Positions 38,870 through 48,965 of a stretch of DNA of 64,000 nt are shown here, piece after piece; positions within the stretch are counted from its first letter, which is position 1, and each line of letters starts with the position of its first letter. The notes beneath the pieces were generated by a model. It was not told where the DNA came from. It was given only the letters and a program-made list of their open reading frames with translations, and ran no database searches. Origin of the DNA: Liolophura sinensis. Taxonomy: Eukaryota > Mollusca > Polyplacophora > Chitonida > Chitonidae. A program made the translations under genes and the position numbers. The DNA is taken from NCBI RefSeq assembly GCF_032854445.1, contig NC_088300.1:67122984-67186983 (forward strand), given 5' to 3'.

Positions 38870-40332
38870 ATGAAGTACATGACTACATGTCATCGATGGG
38901 ACTACTATTTTCATATAAAGGAGATAAATCCCGTTCCAACATCTACCCATTCACACCCCGTTCTATTGACAGAACTTGCAATAAAGCAGGCCGAAGTGAA
39001 AAGAGCTTCCCTTTGCATTACAGTCATCGGGAGGAGGATATTTTGACAGGCAGGCATCGGTCAAGCCAGCAGAAGATTGGTGTCGGTCCGTAAATCGATC
39101 AAATGATATAAAAACTGTCGCTGATACTGTCATTACTGGCCACATCGACTATTGAGGGATGGGGGAGATTAGAGCTGTGTAATACAGGGGTAGGATTAAC
39201 GCCCATCTACCCGATACACTATTCAGTCTGGGGGTTCTTATCGCGCCACAGCACCGGCACTCCAGCTACATATAGCGGACAGGAATATTTGTTATGTTGC
39301 CTTGGGCCTAGCATACATACATGTATATGTTATACTTTACCTGCAACTTAAACCTCAAGAAAGTAAAGGAAACAAAAATTTGTCTTATTTCACATGTTTG
39401 ACTATTTTTTTTTTTTGCGGATGCGGAGGATTTATAACAGTCAAATAATAACAGCGATGATCTCTACGTTTCTAACGTTTTAGTAATCAGTTGTGGCCAT
39501 ACTTAAAAAAGCCTAATATACGGATGTTTTAAATCAGTATATGTGATCTGCTCAAGATTGAACTGGAGCCGACATCTGGAAACATATGACGTTTCTCACT
39601 GACAAAGAAAAGAGGTTCATCGAAGAATGTACTGAGAAAAAACATTAAATGTATATTTAATCACGTTCATAAATTGCATACAACGTAAATGATATACTGA
39701 ATAAGCAATTTGATAATTTCGTATTGATTGATTTATTTTTTAATTCACACTTTATATGTGCATGTGGTGTCTGATATTAAATGTTACACATCGAAAGCCT
39801 AATTTGTCGTGTTATTCTTGAAGTATGTATTCAATTGGTTACGCTGTATAAAAAAGGGAAATCACTTATATCACAATGTATCTGCGAGTTAATATTTGCC
39901 AAGTAGAGATAGATTAGACTATAATGTACTTGACATGTTCCCGTTGATCCCCCAACCGGACCGATCTGTATATACACAAACTATCAACACGAGGTAACCG
40001 TCCGACCAGCATCCGGATCACGTCCCTCGTGACCTAACGACACGGATCAATAGCAGGCTATCGCAGAGATCTTGGCAAATTCACAGCTTGTCTTTTGTAC
40101 AATGGAAGTTTTTACACAGTCAGGGAAACTGTATCCAAGTAATGAACCGACCAGATAGATATTTCGGCAGACAGGCTCCGGAGTAAATTGCTCTGCTTGC
40201 TTGGATCGATCAGAGAGGGCTATGATAACAAAGACTGACTCAGTCGTTAGAGAGTAGTTGTTCGATGACGAAAAGAAAGCGATAAGGACACAAAACACAA
40301 TCCAAACATCCACTAACTAGATCCCGAGGCTA
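38870..40332. other. Unassigned non-coding stretch
   Basis: Apart from the signal-peptide-like - strand frame starting at 40313 (mentioned with the 40.4-kb candidate), nothing is supported. Confidence 0.4.
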
Positions 40333-40535
40333 TTAGGAATTACATCCTATAGTTAGCTCACAAATCTCTCCCATGCACACCGTGACTCGACCATATAGAT
40401 GAGCTCGCTTCATGATGCCGGTACAAATTCCCAAACTGTTATTGCAAAACGACTTTAAGCAAAGCACATCGCTCCGAACACATGGCTTGCTGTCAGAAAG
40501 GACTTTTTTGTCACAGTGTAACGTATTGCATAGCT
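40333..40535 (-). CDS. Candidate cysteine-rich exon
   Basis: After a - strand acceptor (CCATATTTTTGATAG), about 66 codons stay open to TAA and contain nine cysteines, including CVRSDVLCLKSFCNNSLGIC. The C..SF.....C spacing is loosely like a PAN/apple domain and like the candidate at 33.8 kb. A separate - strand frame starts 20 bases downstream (ATG at 40313, 88 aa, beginning MDVWIVFCVLIAFF) and has a signal-peptide look. Whether either is translated is unknown. Confidence 0.22.
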
Positions 40536-41088
40536 CTATCAAAAATATGGTGTACTCTACATTTGGAACATCTGTGAAATAAGAGAAAGAATCACGAAAT
40601 CAACCAATACCGACCTAAGTCAAAATTTAGAATCTCGTCACAGGGCTTGGTGTTTGTCACCAGAAGTTCAAATTTTGACACGTATTCGTTAAGTTAGCGT
40701 TTATGAGGTGGTTTAGACAACAAAACACTGACACATCCATCATATACAGATCAAGATGCTCTCTTTCCCTTCGCAAGGGCGGAAGAGTGGGGTGGGGTTA
40801 TGGGGTGGGGAGGCACAAACATATGCATTCATTTATTCCTTACAGATCCCTTCGTAAATTGTTTTGCCAATGCCCAAGTAAATTAGGACCTATCAGATAT
40901 AAGTATTTCGGCTGAGAATTTAGTTTTATTATACTTCCTCTTAACCAAAAGTTTTTGAGTATTCCTAAGAAACATCATTGGTGGTCATTTTAAGGCGCTT
41001 ATAATGTCTGTTACCTCACTAAGGCAGATTCTAAAATGCGGGTTTTCAATCACTAAAAAGTTAACCTTTACCACTAATAATAGTTTAA

Positions 41089-41104
41089 AGGAATACTGTC
41101 AAGA
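41089..41104 (+). repeat. Left terminal inverted repeat (16 bp)
   Basis: AGGAATACTGTCAAGA, preceded directly by TTAA at 41085-41088. It is the exact reverse complement of 42980-42995. Beyond base 16 the two ends diverge. Confidence 0.8.
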
Positions 41105-41271
41105 TCTTATAATCATCGGTATTTATTTAATAATTACCTCATAATCCCTCATTATAACGAACCTGGATGTTTGTTTACCCCTGGACTCGCTTCCCACGGC
41201 GATAGTCGGCTCTCACGCTAGGGAGCCGTCAGCCAGAGTGGAGTTAATGAGGTGCCCGTCACGTGATCCCA

Positions 41272-41281
41272 GTGACGTCAC
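41272..41281 (+). promoter_or_regulatory. CRE-like palindrome upstream of the P2X7-C-like gene
   Basis: GTGACGTCAC contains TGACGTCA, the classic CREB/ATF site, 80 bases before the start codon at 41362. It is followed by CGTAAGAA. A mirrored copy with the same neighbouring motif lies upstream of the THAP gene at the other end of the element, so the two probably act as matched promoter elements. Function is inferred from the motif and its position. Confidence 0.5.
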
Positions 41282-41361
41282 CGTAAGAACGGGCCCATAC
41301 TGAACAACACTGTTTCACATACCACATACGATCTTAGGCGCGAAAATACCAAAATAAAATA

Positions 41362-42547
41362 ATGTCAGACTGTGAAACGGACATACTAGAAATTCCAATG
41401 TGTATACCACCTATAGACCCGTACATGTATGATCCTATACGAACGGATTCAGCGCGTGGAACCCATGAATTCAGCCCAGTAAACCGTTCCCCTCACTCAT
41501 CCGACAGCGAGTCTGACCACGTCGACAGCTGTCAGAAACCAGAAGATTTTCGGACCGACAATTTGACCTGGTGACTACATTTTATCTCAGTTAATTCCTT
41601 GCTATTTTCCGATTTGCTGGCACTATATGGCCTTATGCTGGCCGCCGTGGCAGAAATGAAATATTCTTGAGTACGGCTTCAACAGCCTATCAAATAAATT
41701 GGTCGCAGGTATCCTGGCATTTTCAAAATATCACGGGAGTTAATACAGACCTTTAAATCACAGCATTTTAAGTGCAAAACTAGGTTTTGTTGAAGTTCAC
41801 AAACAGAAAACGATAAGCATACTGTAATTTCTGGTTACTAGGCCTATAAGCCGTAGCTCTCAAATTATGGCCCGGTGTTTGTCACTTTTCTTTCCCTTCC
41901 TGTGTTATTTATCACTTTGTCCCTGCCGGTGCCTCAAGCAGGTTAGTGCCCTAATATCCTCGGCTTTGAGGTAATGCCTTGATTCAGAGGTCTGTGTTAA
42001 CCCACATGTCAAATATTACGATTAAATCATAAGATTCAGTCTTTTGAGATTCACGTAAACTTGGTCTAAATGTCCGAATATGTAAGTAAAAATTTATCGA
42101 GGTGCATATTTGTACAACAGCAAATATGTTACGCCGACAGCTGAAGCTTTGAATCCGCTTCTCATCGTATCAAGGAATCTGTACCAACATATGTATGATC
42201 TTCTCTGAATATCAAATCTGTTTATTTTCAGGTGTGATTGTGAGAACTGTGATATTATGCCAACTAACGTAGAATGCCTTTGCTGTCAGGAAGTGCCAAT
42301 GACTGACGAAGAGCAGCTAGATATAAATTGCATCACAGAACACGAAGGCTTTATTGTTGTTGTTGTTGTTGTTTCGGTACTTCAGACAAAGGACTCGATA
42401 TCTCAATTGACAGGGGAATGTCCGGTACAGCACCTGTTGTTAGCCGTGCTACTGCATTTTCATAGCCCAGGCTCGCCAACTTCTCTGGGTCTCGATCAAA
42501 CATGCATTTGGAGAAATGCTTCCTGCACAGTTTGTGGTGGTACTTGA
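41362..42547 (+). CDS. P2X7 C-terminal (ballast) domain-like protein, two exons, domain truncated
   Basis: The joined product (exons 41362-41570 and 42232-42547) has 174 residues. The start is ATG with A at -3. Exon 1 ends with a partial codon before GTGACT; exon 2 follows TTTATTTTCAG, and the join restores a Trp at residue 70. Residues 70-110 carry the signature: W70, C71, C73, C76, the MPT motif (79-81), C85, C87-C88, then C103 in a CITEHEGF motif. This matches the zinc-binding cysteine cluster of the P2X7 receptor C-terminus, also found as stand-alone proteins in many invertebrates. Those usually have an acidic N-terminus with a Tyr-rich motif, here PYMYDP near residues 20-25. There are no transmembrane segments, so this is not a channel. 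The domain normally continues about 60 residues after CITEHEGF; here the frame runs into six Val codons and then antisense THAP sequence. It is therefore probably truncated or chimeric. Cellular role unknown. Confidence 0.72.
41571..42231 (+). other. Intron of the P2X7-C-like gene (661 bp)
   Basis: The donor is GTGACT and the acceptor TTTATTTTCAG. Splicing here removes a TGA at 41572-41574 and joins two halves of one conserved motif (Trp then CxCxxC), which is the best evidence that the intron is real. It contains a SINE 3' fragment at about 41631-41700. Confidence 0.7.
41631..41700 (+). repeat. SINE family 1, 3' fragment inside the intron
   Basis: It matches the family-1 SINE from the ATGCTGGCCGCCGT block through ATATTCTTGAGTACGGC to a short CAAATAAATT tail. 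The 5' part is missing. It dates the element as older than, or at least as old as, this insertion. Confidence 0.7.
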
Positions 42548-42680
42548 GATCGAAGTCCCTCTTGCAATAATGAAGCCAGACTTTCCTCGTGGTCGCATCT
42601 TTTGGAAAGGCAAAGAAAGAAATTCCACCTCCCTTGACAAGCTGACTGTTGCATCCGTAAGCTGCACAGATCACAGGCAT
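42351..42680 (-). CDS. THAP domain protein (109 aa, single exon)
   Basis: This short protein is essentially one THAP zinc finger, a sequence-specific DNA-binding fold of animal proteins and of P-element and Kolobok-type transposases. The C2CH ligands are visible as C5, C10, C52 and H55. Other family hallmarks are P26, W35, F56 and the closing AVP motif at residues 84-86. After residue 90 there is only a short Ser/Pro-rich stretch and six Gln codons before TAA, with no coiled coil, HCF-binding motif or transposase core. The ATG lies at 42678-42680, and the domain begins at once in the usual MPxxCxxxxC style, so the start is secure. It is convergent with the P2X7-C-like gene: its last third is antisense to that gene's exon 2. 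It could be a host THAP gene captured by the element or a remnant of a transposase N-terminus. Domain call strong; function inferred. Confidence 0.85.
   Translation of the reverse strand: MPVICAAYGCNSQLVKGGGISFFAFPKDATTRKVWLHYCKRDFDLKYHHKLCRKHFSKCMFDRDPEKLASLGYENAVARLTTGAVPDIPLSIEISSPLSEVPKQQQQQQ
42353..42372. repeat. (GTT)6 / (CAA)6 microsatellite at the gene-gene junction
   Basis: Six GTT units encode poly-Val in the + strand frame and poly-Gln just before the THAP stop on the - strand. The P2X7-like homology stops at this tract, which suggests it marks a recombination or expansion breakpoint. Confidence 0.85.
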
Positions 42681-42803
42681 AACTACCTTTCAAAAATTTC
42701 TCAAACAACAGCAAATTTGGGTCGAAATAAATGCCTTTTGGTCGCGTGTTTATAGCCTTCTATTATAGAACTTCTGCACGCATGGAGCCAGAGTCTTCTT
42801 ACC

Positions 42804-42813
42804 GTGACGTCAC
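42804..42813 (-). promoter_or_regulatory. CRE-like palindrome upstream of the THAP gene
   Basis: GTGACGTCAC, 123 bases upstream of the THAP start. On the - strand it is followed by GGTAAGAA, matching the CGTAAGAA after the left-end copy. It is probably a mirrored promoter element; no activity can be shown from sequence. Confidence 0.5.
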
Positions 42814-42979
42814 GGGCTCAGCAGCCTCGCTTTGAAATTCACAATATGCATATTCAGCCGAGCGGTATTCGTCGCCGGTTGCATCAGAACGACTACAAGC
42901 AGGCCGTTTGTGGTTACAGGGGCCCAAATACTATCAATATGATCTTTTTAAACAGTTTGGAGGCACAAATAATTTATTT

Positions 42980-42995
42980 TCTTGACAGTATTCCT
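42980..42995 (-). repeat. Right terminal inverted repeat (16 bp)
   Basis: TCTTGACAGTATTCCT, followed directly by TTAA at 42996-42999. It mirrors the left end 1.9 kb away. Confidence 0.8.
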
Positions 42996-43272
42996 TTAAG
43001 GTCACCAAAGTTATATACTCCAGAGAGATTTATCTTAAATGAAACCAAGTAGTAGTTGCAGTTTTAAACTAATTGTTTAAAATTTGCAATTTAAATCACA
43101 AATGGTAGATTTTTTAAATCACATTTTGGAAATGGCCCTAGGTTTTTTTTCAGAATTGTAAAATTATATCCGTGCAGTTTATCAGCTGCGAACAACTAAG
43201 ATTAAATATCTGACACTCTCACCAGTGGGTTTAAGTTTAACATACTCAATGGAGTCATTCGTGTTCAAGTTG

Positions 43273-43556
43273 GGAGCCGGCCGTTGCCTAGTGGTTAGAG
43301 GTACTTACCTTTCAATCGCTGGCACACACGAGGTTCGGGATCAAAACCGGCCCTGGGCAGGGAATTTTTACATTTTCCCGATTTCACTGTTTGTAGGGCC
43401 TTGGTAATAAAAGGAAGCGGCATTATGTGTGTTGAAGACACATGCGCAAGTATGGCATGCAAGTCCCACGCACTCCGGGTTGCCTCAACCCATTATACCC
43501 AGTGAAATATTCTTGTGTACAGAGTTGAACAATAATAAAATCAAATCAAAATCAAA
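43273..43556 (+). repeat. SINE family 3, near full length
   Basis: The tRNA-like head is CCGTTGCCTAGTGGTTAGAG (A box) with GAGGTTCGGGATCAAAACCG (B box). The body follows, then the 3' module AATATTCTTGTGTACAGAGT and an AATAAAATCAAATC tail. No target-site duplication was recognised. Confidence 0.75.
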
Positions 43557-44892
43557 CTGTCTTCAGTCTTCAATCCTGGGCTTTTCTTCATATTTTCTCG
43601 ATATGTATTATCCTTAGTAGATTGTTTTTAAATGAAAAATCTTTCCCGCCTAAAGTATTTTTGGTGTGCAGTCTATTGCGTGTTCCTATCTTTGAGTTGG
43701 CAAAACTGTAACGTAGTACTCATGTACTTGAATAGAACAATGGTCCATCCAACTAAGAGCAGACTCACCATAGCGTGGCAAACTGTGTCTCATTATATAA
43801 TATGAGAGACATGGAACTATTTACACTGCTGTAGACATGTGAAAGTGAATACCTAGTAGCGACAAGGGCTTCCTCTAACGTACATCTGACGCAACATACA
43901 TCACATCCGTTTACTTATCGCTAGACGGCTGAGTATTAACGGAACAGAAAGGGTAAGCCATTTATTACTGGAAGGGGAAATGAATCTGGGAAGTTATAGC
44001 TAGTATTTACATACCAAGCATTCCAAAAATCTCAAAAATTGCCGAACCGTCATCTTCTTCCAGGTATCACTTAATAATCTATAACAAGTGCTCCAGCTGA
44101 TAGTTGACATGTTTGGCACAGTTTTTTTCTTCATGAACGGAAGGGTATTTTTTTTTTTTTATCTCTATAGCTATTCAAATCCACTGAGACAGTTTCACGC
44201 AAATAAGATGCATGGAGCTTTTTACACCAGTTGACCCGACAGGCCATGTGTCATTCTGACACTTTGGGCGTAATTATCCACGGGGAGGTTTGAGTTTCGG
44301 CGTTTTCTGCCTTCTACCTGGAGTGTTTGGCCACGATCCTGTTAAGGTCTTAAACAAAGAAGCTTTGTTACGTTGACTACGGCTTCTTCAGTATTTGCAC
44401 TGAGCTCAACCCTACCAAACTTGGGGCATATATAGAGCAATACCAGACTTTTGCCATTCTTCAATCTTAAAGATTAAAAGTGAAATTCAAGGAAAACACT
44501 GACAGGGTTCCCTTAGTGGGTACTGGCTATCATAGCAGTCATATAAACTAAAGTGATTTTTCACTGCTTCAGAATAGTATGGATTACGAGTTAACAGCAA
44601 ACTGTTACTGCATCGTAATGTGTGGTTATACGACTGAACATATAGATCCCCTTATAGTTCCACACATTGCATGAGTTTAAATCCTGTGGTACTGCAAAAA
44701 CAGTCAGACTACCCGGGTATTTTTATGATTTACTTTACTGTAAGATTTACAAGGAAAGTAAGGTCCCATTACAGTATGACACAGACGTAAAGCTTGTGCT
44801 GTTGCAAATGATATTTGCAAGGTACTGTCCTGTTGCCCTAACTACCGGGCAGAAGACGCAGCTGCACAATATTGAGAAGCACTTACGGAATT
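43557..44892. other. Unassigned non-coding stretch
   Basis: A + strand frame at 44667-44921 (84 codons) runs into the 48-bp array and has no known domain. Confidence 0.4.
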
Positions 44893-45188
44893 GTGAGGAA
44901 GCTGCAGCTGCACATTGTTGAGCAGTAGCCTCACTTTATTGTGAGGAAGCCGCAGCTGCACAGTGCTGAGCAATACCCTAATGGTACTGTGAGGAAGCCG
45001 TAGCTATACAAAAAAACTGAGCAGTACCCTTACGGTACTGTGAGGAAGCCACAGCTGCACAATACTGAGCAGTACTCTTACGGTACTGTGAGGCAGCCGC
45101 AGCTGTATAATACTGAGCAGTACCCTTAATGTACTGTTAGGAAGCCGCAGCTGCACAGTGCTGAGCGGTACGTATCTTACGGTACTAT
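44893..45188 (+). repeat. 48-bp minisatellite, six copies
   Basis: Units start GTGAGGAAGCCGCAGCTGCA and continue through TGAGCAGTACC. Starts are at 44893, 44941, 44989, 45040, 45088 and 45136 (one unit is 51 bp). The frames across it on both strands are repeat artefacts. Confidence 0.92.
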
Positions 45189-45654
45189 GTGGTTTCCATA
45201 AAGGTTCAGAATTGCACAGTATATGATACCATAGCGGTGATGACGCACGACGTAGCATTGACAAAATATTTGAGGCATTGCGGTATGCATATTGACGCCG
45301 TTTTTTTAGACCTACGTGCAATAGTAAGCCAAAGCTAACTTGCACAGCCATTTAGGCCAATTTTGTAAGAAGCTTTTCATTGTATCATTATTTCGTAACT
45401 TTTCTTGTTCATCACATAGCCATATATGGAGCTATATAATTTAGACAACCTCATTAGAAACAACAAGTCACGAAAAACTGGTCTCTAAGCTTTGCACAAA
45501 TAGTCCAGGTGTAAATGTCGTCATTTGCTGGCTTTGGGAATAAGCTGACGAACATGGGTACCTGACAGTATTAAAATGCCGGCGTCTAGACCAAATAACC
45601 CCTTTTCCTCAAGAAAATTCACTATGAAAGAAATGGCATGTACACTTATTCTTG

Positions 45655-45671
45655 TATATATATATATATAT
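45655..45671. repeat. Short (TA)n
   Basis: A run of alternating T and A with no neighbouring SINE. Confidence 0.9.
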
Positions 45672-45976
45672 GCATTGTCTCATTGCATTTTTTCCAATGT
45701 ATCCATTTCAGCAAATAAATTCAATAAAACTTACTGTCACAGAATCGCATATTTCATACACAGCAGCAGGCTTAAATGACGCATATTCAATGTCAAAGTG
45801 ACTTCCATTCAAAAACATTGCACGATTTTCGTATCGATTACGGATAACGGTCAGACTCACGGTCGCTTTGAACAGAATTCATCTGTATAGATGTCATGAA
45901 CTTTTGCAAGTGGAACTGATGCGTTTCTTTCTTTGGCCAAGAATGGAATATCCAAGACATGCCTTGGACCAGCTCA

Positions 45977-46125
45977 AATTTCCGTCTGGCAGAGCTATGA
46001 ACTATCTATGATGATGAATGACCCAAACCGTCAACCTCTTCTGGAAATGGAGGTAGAAAATGGCAAGAGATGGATCTAATTGCGAAGATATGGTACATTG
46101 GGAATGGTGTGTGTGATGGGGGATG
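45977..46125 (+). repeat. Dispersed repeat, copy 2 of 2
   Basis: Counterpart of 36850-36995, about 80 percent alike by eye. A one-base shift puts a TAA into the frame that is open in copy 1. Confidence 0.75.
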
Positions 46126-46792
46126 ATTGGATGAGGGAATATATAAATCCATCATTTTGATTGAGATTTGATGAAATGACAACAGGAAAGTATTGTCTAG
46201 TCATATTCTATAGAACTGGCTGTATAAACTGGTCGTATTTATAACCAACGGATACCGTATTTGACTCATCGCTATTTGAGTTGTCATAGAAATTCTATTC
46301 TTAAAGTTTCTGAATGTCATTTGAGGAATCCTCAAAGGTTCGCCATAACATATTTCACTGAGACATAATAAGAATACTGCAAGAGGAAAAGTGCTTTTCA
46401 AGGAAACACATGACAGACATCATTCATTCCCATTATATCAGGTTTATGTCTTCTCAGTCATATCCGTCTCTTGCCATTTCCTATCTCCACTTCAAGAAGA
46501 GGTTGACAATTTGTGTCATTCTCTAGATAAAACAGGTGAAAAAAAAAACATTGAGTTATTTACAATTCACATCGATTCACGTTTCAATTAAGGATGCAGC
46601 AGAGAGCATATGAGAATCTTGAAGCAGACCGTAAAATTAGAAGTAGATCTGCTTAGGAGTTGAATGTCATTATCGCAACAACAAAGAATATCAGTCGTGG
46701 TGAGTAATATTTGAGTAGGTCTTATCTCCTATCATATAACATGCTGGATGAACATGTATCAGGCGTATATATGTCGTCTCCAATGTATAACT

Positions 46793-46920
46793 AACCTGCG
46801 CATGGTCGTGGGTTTTCCCCCGGGCTCTGCCCGGTATGCTCCCTCCATAATGCTAGCCGCCGTCGTATGAATGAAATATTCTTGTGAACGGCGTAAAACA
46901 CCAATCAAAAAAAAATCAAT
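46793..46920 (+). repeat. SINE family 1, 3' half
   Basis: It runs from ACCTGCGCATGGTCGTGGGT through TATTCTTGTGAACGGCGTAA to a CACCAATCAAAAAAAAATCA tail. The head is missing. Confidence 0.85.
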
Positions 46921-47095
46921 GTATAACTGGTGGCAAACCTTGTCATTAAGTTGACCTTGACGGCCGGGTTCCTTTTTAAATTGGATGCAGTTCGATCTAG
47001 ACAACTTTGTTGAAGATATTTCCAATAGTTCATTGGTGCGATACATAGTGGATTTTGTGTCAGAAAATGTTCCTATGCCACTCTCATGTTTGTAG

Positions 47096-47198
47096 ACGCA
47101 GCCCGGAAACTAAGGCCATCCGTCATCTCGTTTGTCTGGACAGTTTCTCTGTCTGACATGAAGACTACTGTTGAAAGTTGTCTGGCCATTGAGGACTG
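47096..47198 (+). CDS. Weak candidate internal exon
   Basis: A pyrimidine-containing acceptor (CTCTCATGTTTGTAG) and a GTGAGT donor bound 103 bases with one open frame of 33 codons, from AARKLRPSV to SCLAIED. The frame enters and leaves in the same phase position. There is no recognisable domain, so it is listed only for its splice-site quality. Confidence 0.15.
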
Positions 47199-48164
47199 GT
47201 GAGTAGAGCCATTCAGTCAAATTATAACGTGTCTCCGTCCACTTTCACTCCAGTATTCTTCAGCTCCAAGTGTCAGCACGTTCCCGTCAGTCCGTATCCA
47301 TCAATTCGTCCTCGGCCAGGACTGTTTGTTTGGTTTCTACCACTCAGTGTCACATCAACAAGGACCCGGTGTGACCGAGCATGTCTCCTTCTCCAGTGTG
47401 CAGACAGCTGCTGCCGTGAACAGACGAACAATGAGGGTAACGTGATACGTGTTCTTCAACTTTCCCCTGTCGTCCGCGTCGGCGAGAGCTCCGGCGTTGT
47501 GTCAGGTTTGATGAGATTACGTCATCCGTTTTCTCCTCTCCGGCATGCAATCTACTCATCCAGGGCATAGGCTTCATGGACAAAGTACCACGAGGTTGTT
47601 TAAATATAAATAATGTGTTAGGCGCGTGCGTGAAACAGGTCTGCAGCACTTCAGACTTCAAACGTTAAGCCATTGCAATGTACGAGCAATTGCTCTGAAT
47701 GTTTCAAGTCGTTGTTCTTTAAAAGGAAAGATACCAAATAATGTAATCTTAGATATTTGGGAAGAGGCGTGTAAACTGCCTTAAATGGCTCCAGCCATTT
47801 TTTCCTACTTACTTGCTAACTGTATAAGTTAACCTATGGTCAGGAAGTCTTACGAATCTATACGTCGAAACAGACATTCGCAAAGCAGCCGTCTGCCAAG
47901 ATTTCGCGTCAATAATCGCAAGGCCAATTCCCAAAAAAGACATATAACACAAACATACCAAAGAACTAAGAAAGTATATAAAGTACTAAAAAAGAACGGA
48001 ATCATACAAAGAGATGCAGTCAACAGTTTTCAATGCTCACAATGATCGTTTCAAATCAGTAAACGGTTGTTCCAAAGATTAGTTTTGCATAAAATAGAAG
48101 GAAGGTAACTTCGAATATTGAAGTCATATAATCAATTTATATTTGTTTGCGTCGTCATCAGGAA

Positions 48165-48800
48165 ATACATACGTTTAATGGCAATGGACTTTTCATTTTG
48201 ACCAAAACTTCGCGTCTCGCTTCAATTCAGCCAAGAATCTGTACAGAATACACACTGCATATGTATGTTTGGGGTTTTACGTCGTACTTGGCAATTATTG
48301 ACCCTGAACGTCCTTATTGGTTGACGGCTGGTGAATGAATGTCTGTTTTGACGTCATATGTTTTCAGTCATATGACGACACCATAATGCGTATATACTGA
48401 CGGTTGACTTTACAGTATAAACAAAAGAGATATTTAGTCATAATTTACAAGTTCAAAAATAGATAACTAATTCTGGTCAGAAGTTATAAGTTTGAACATG
48501 TAACTTCTAACTAAAGGTATCTAATATCTCACATTCAGCCAAGTATCTCCATGTACACTATGCAGACTGCATATACAATGACGGTGGACGTTTCAATGTG
48601 AACAAAGCATGAGGTCCATGTGTAGTATACAGACTGCATATATACTGACGGTGGGCGTTACAGCATAAAGAAAACCTCGCATTCCACTTCAATTCAGCCA
48701 AGTATCTCTGTGATCAGCATATAACCCGTATAGATACTAACAATATACATTACAAAGTTATATACTGAATGATATACTCTGACTGAACAAACCCTGGTGT
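48165..48800 (+). repeat. Degenerate tandem repeat interrupted by a SINE-like insert
   Basis: The modules CTTCAATTCAGCCAAGTATC, TACAGACTGCATATA and CTGACGGTGGACGTTACAG recur near 48185-48255, 48370-48420, 48535-48600 and 48635-48700. At about 48262-48385 the pattern is split by sequence like the - strand end of SINE family 2 (GTTTGGGGTTTTACGTCGTA, later TTTTCAGTCATATGACGACA). Confidence 0.55.
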
Positions 48801-48809
48801 CTAACTTCA

Positions 48810-48962
48810 ATTGATTTATTTGGTGTTTTACGCCGTACTCAAAAATATTTCACTTATATGACGGTGACCAGCATTATGGTGGGAGGAAACGGGGCTGAGC
48901 TCCGGGGAAACCCACGACCATTCACAGGTTTCCGACAGACCTTCCCACATAGCGGAGAGGAA

Positions 48963-48965
<3 letters not shown>
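48810..48965 (-). repeat. SINE family 1, head replaced by (TA)n
   Basis: On the - strand the copy runs from GGCTTCCTCTCCGC to the TTTTTGAGTACGGCGTAAAA module and an ACCAAATAAATCAAT tail. Its tRNA-like head is absent, and the element abuts a 74-bp (TA)n tract directly. Confidence 0.88.

Larger units (their letters stand above)
41089..42995. mobile_element. TTAA-flanked DNA-transposon-like unit carrying a P2X7-C-like gene and a THAP gene
   Basis: The unit starts AGGAATACTGTCAAGA at 41089 and ends with the exact reverse complement at 42980-42995, giving a perfect 16-bp terminal inverted repeat. TTAA lies directly outside both ends (41085-41088 and 42996-42999), which looks like a TTAA target-site duplication. 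Inside are two convergent coding units, described separately, and little else. TTAA duplications are known for piggyBac and Kolobok elements, and THAP domains are associated with Kolobok and P-type transposases, so a Kolobok-like origin is a reasonable inference. No DDE catalytic domain is visible, so the copy is non-autonomous or rearranged. An old SINE tail in the intron of the + strand gene shows the copy is not brand new. I see no second copy in the window. The ends and flanks are directly visible; the superfamily assignment is not. Confidence 0.75.

Noticed and set aside
47199-47661. Overlapping 123- and 103-codon frames on opposite strands
   Set aside because: Mutually overlapping, no domains, in a locally GC-richer patch where long frames are more likely.
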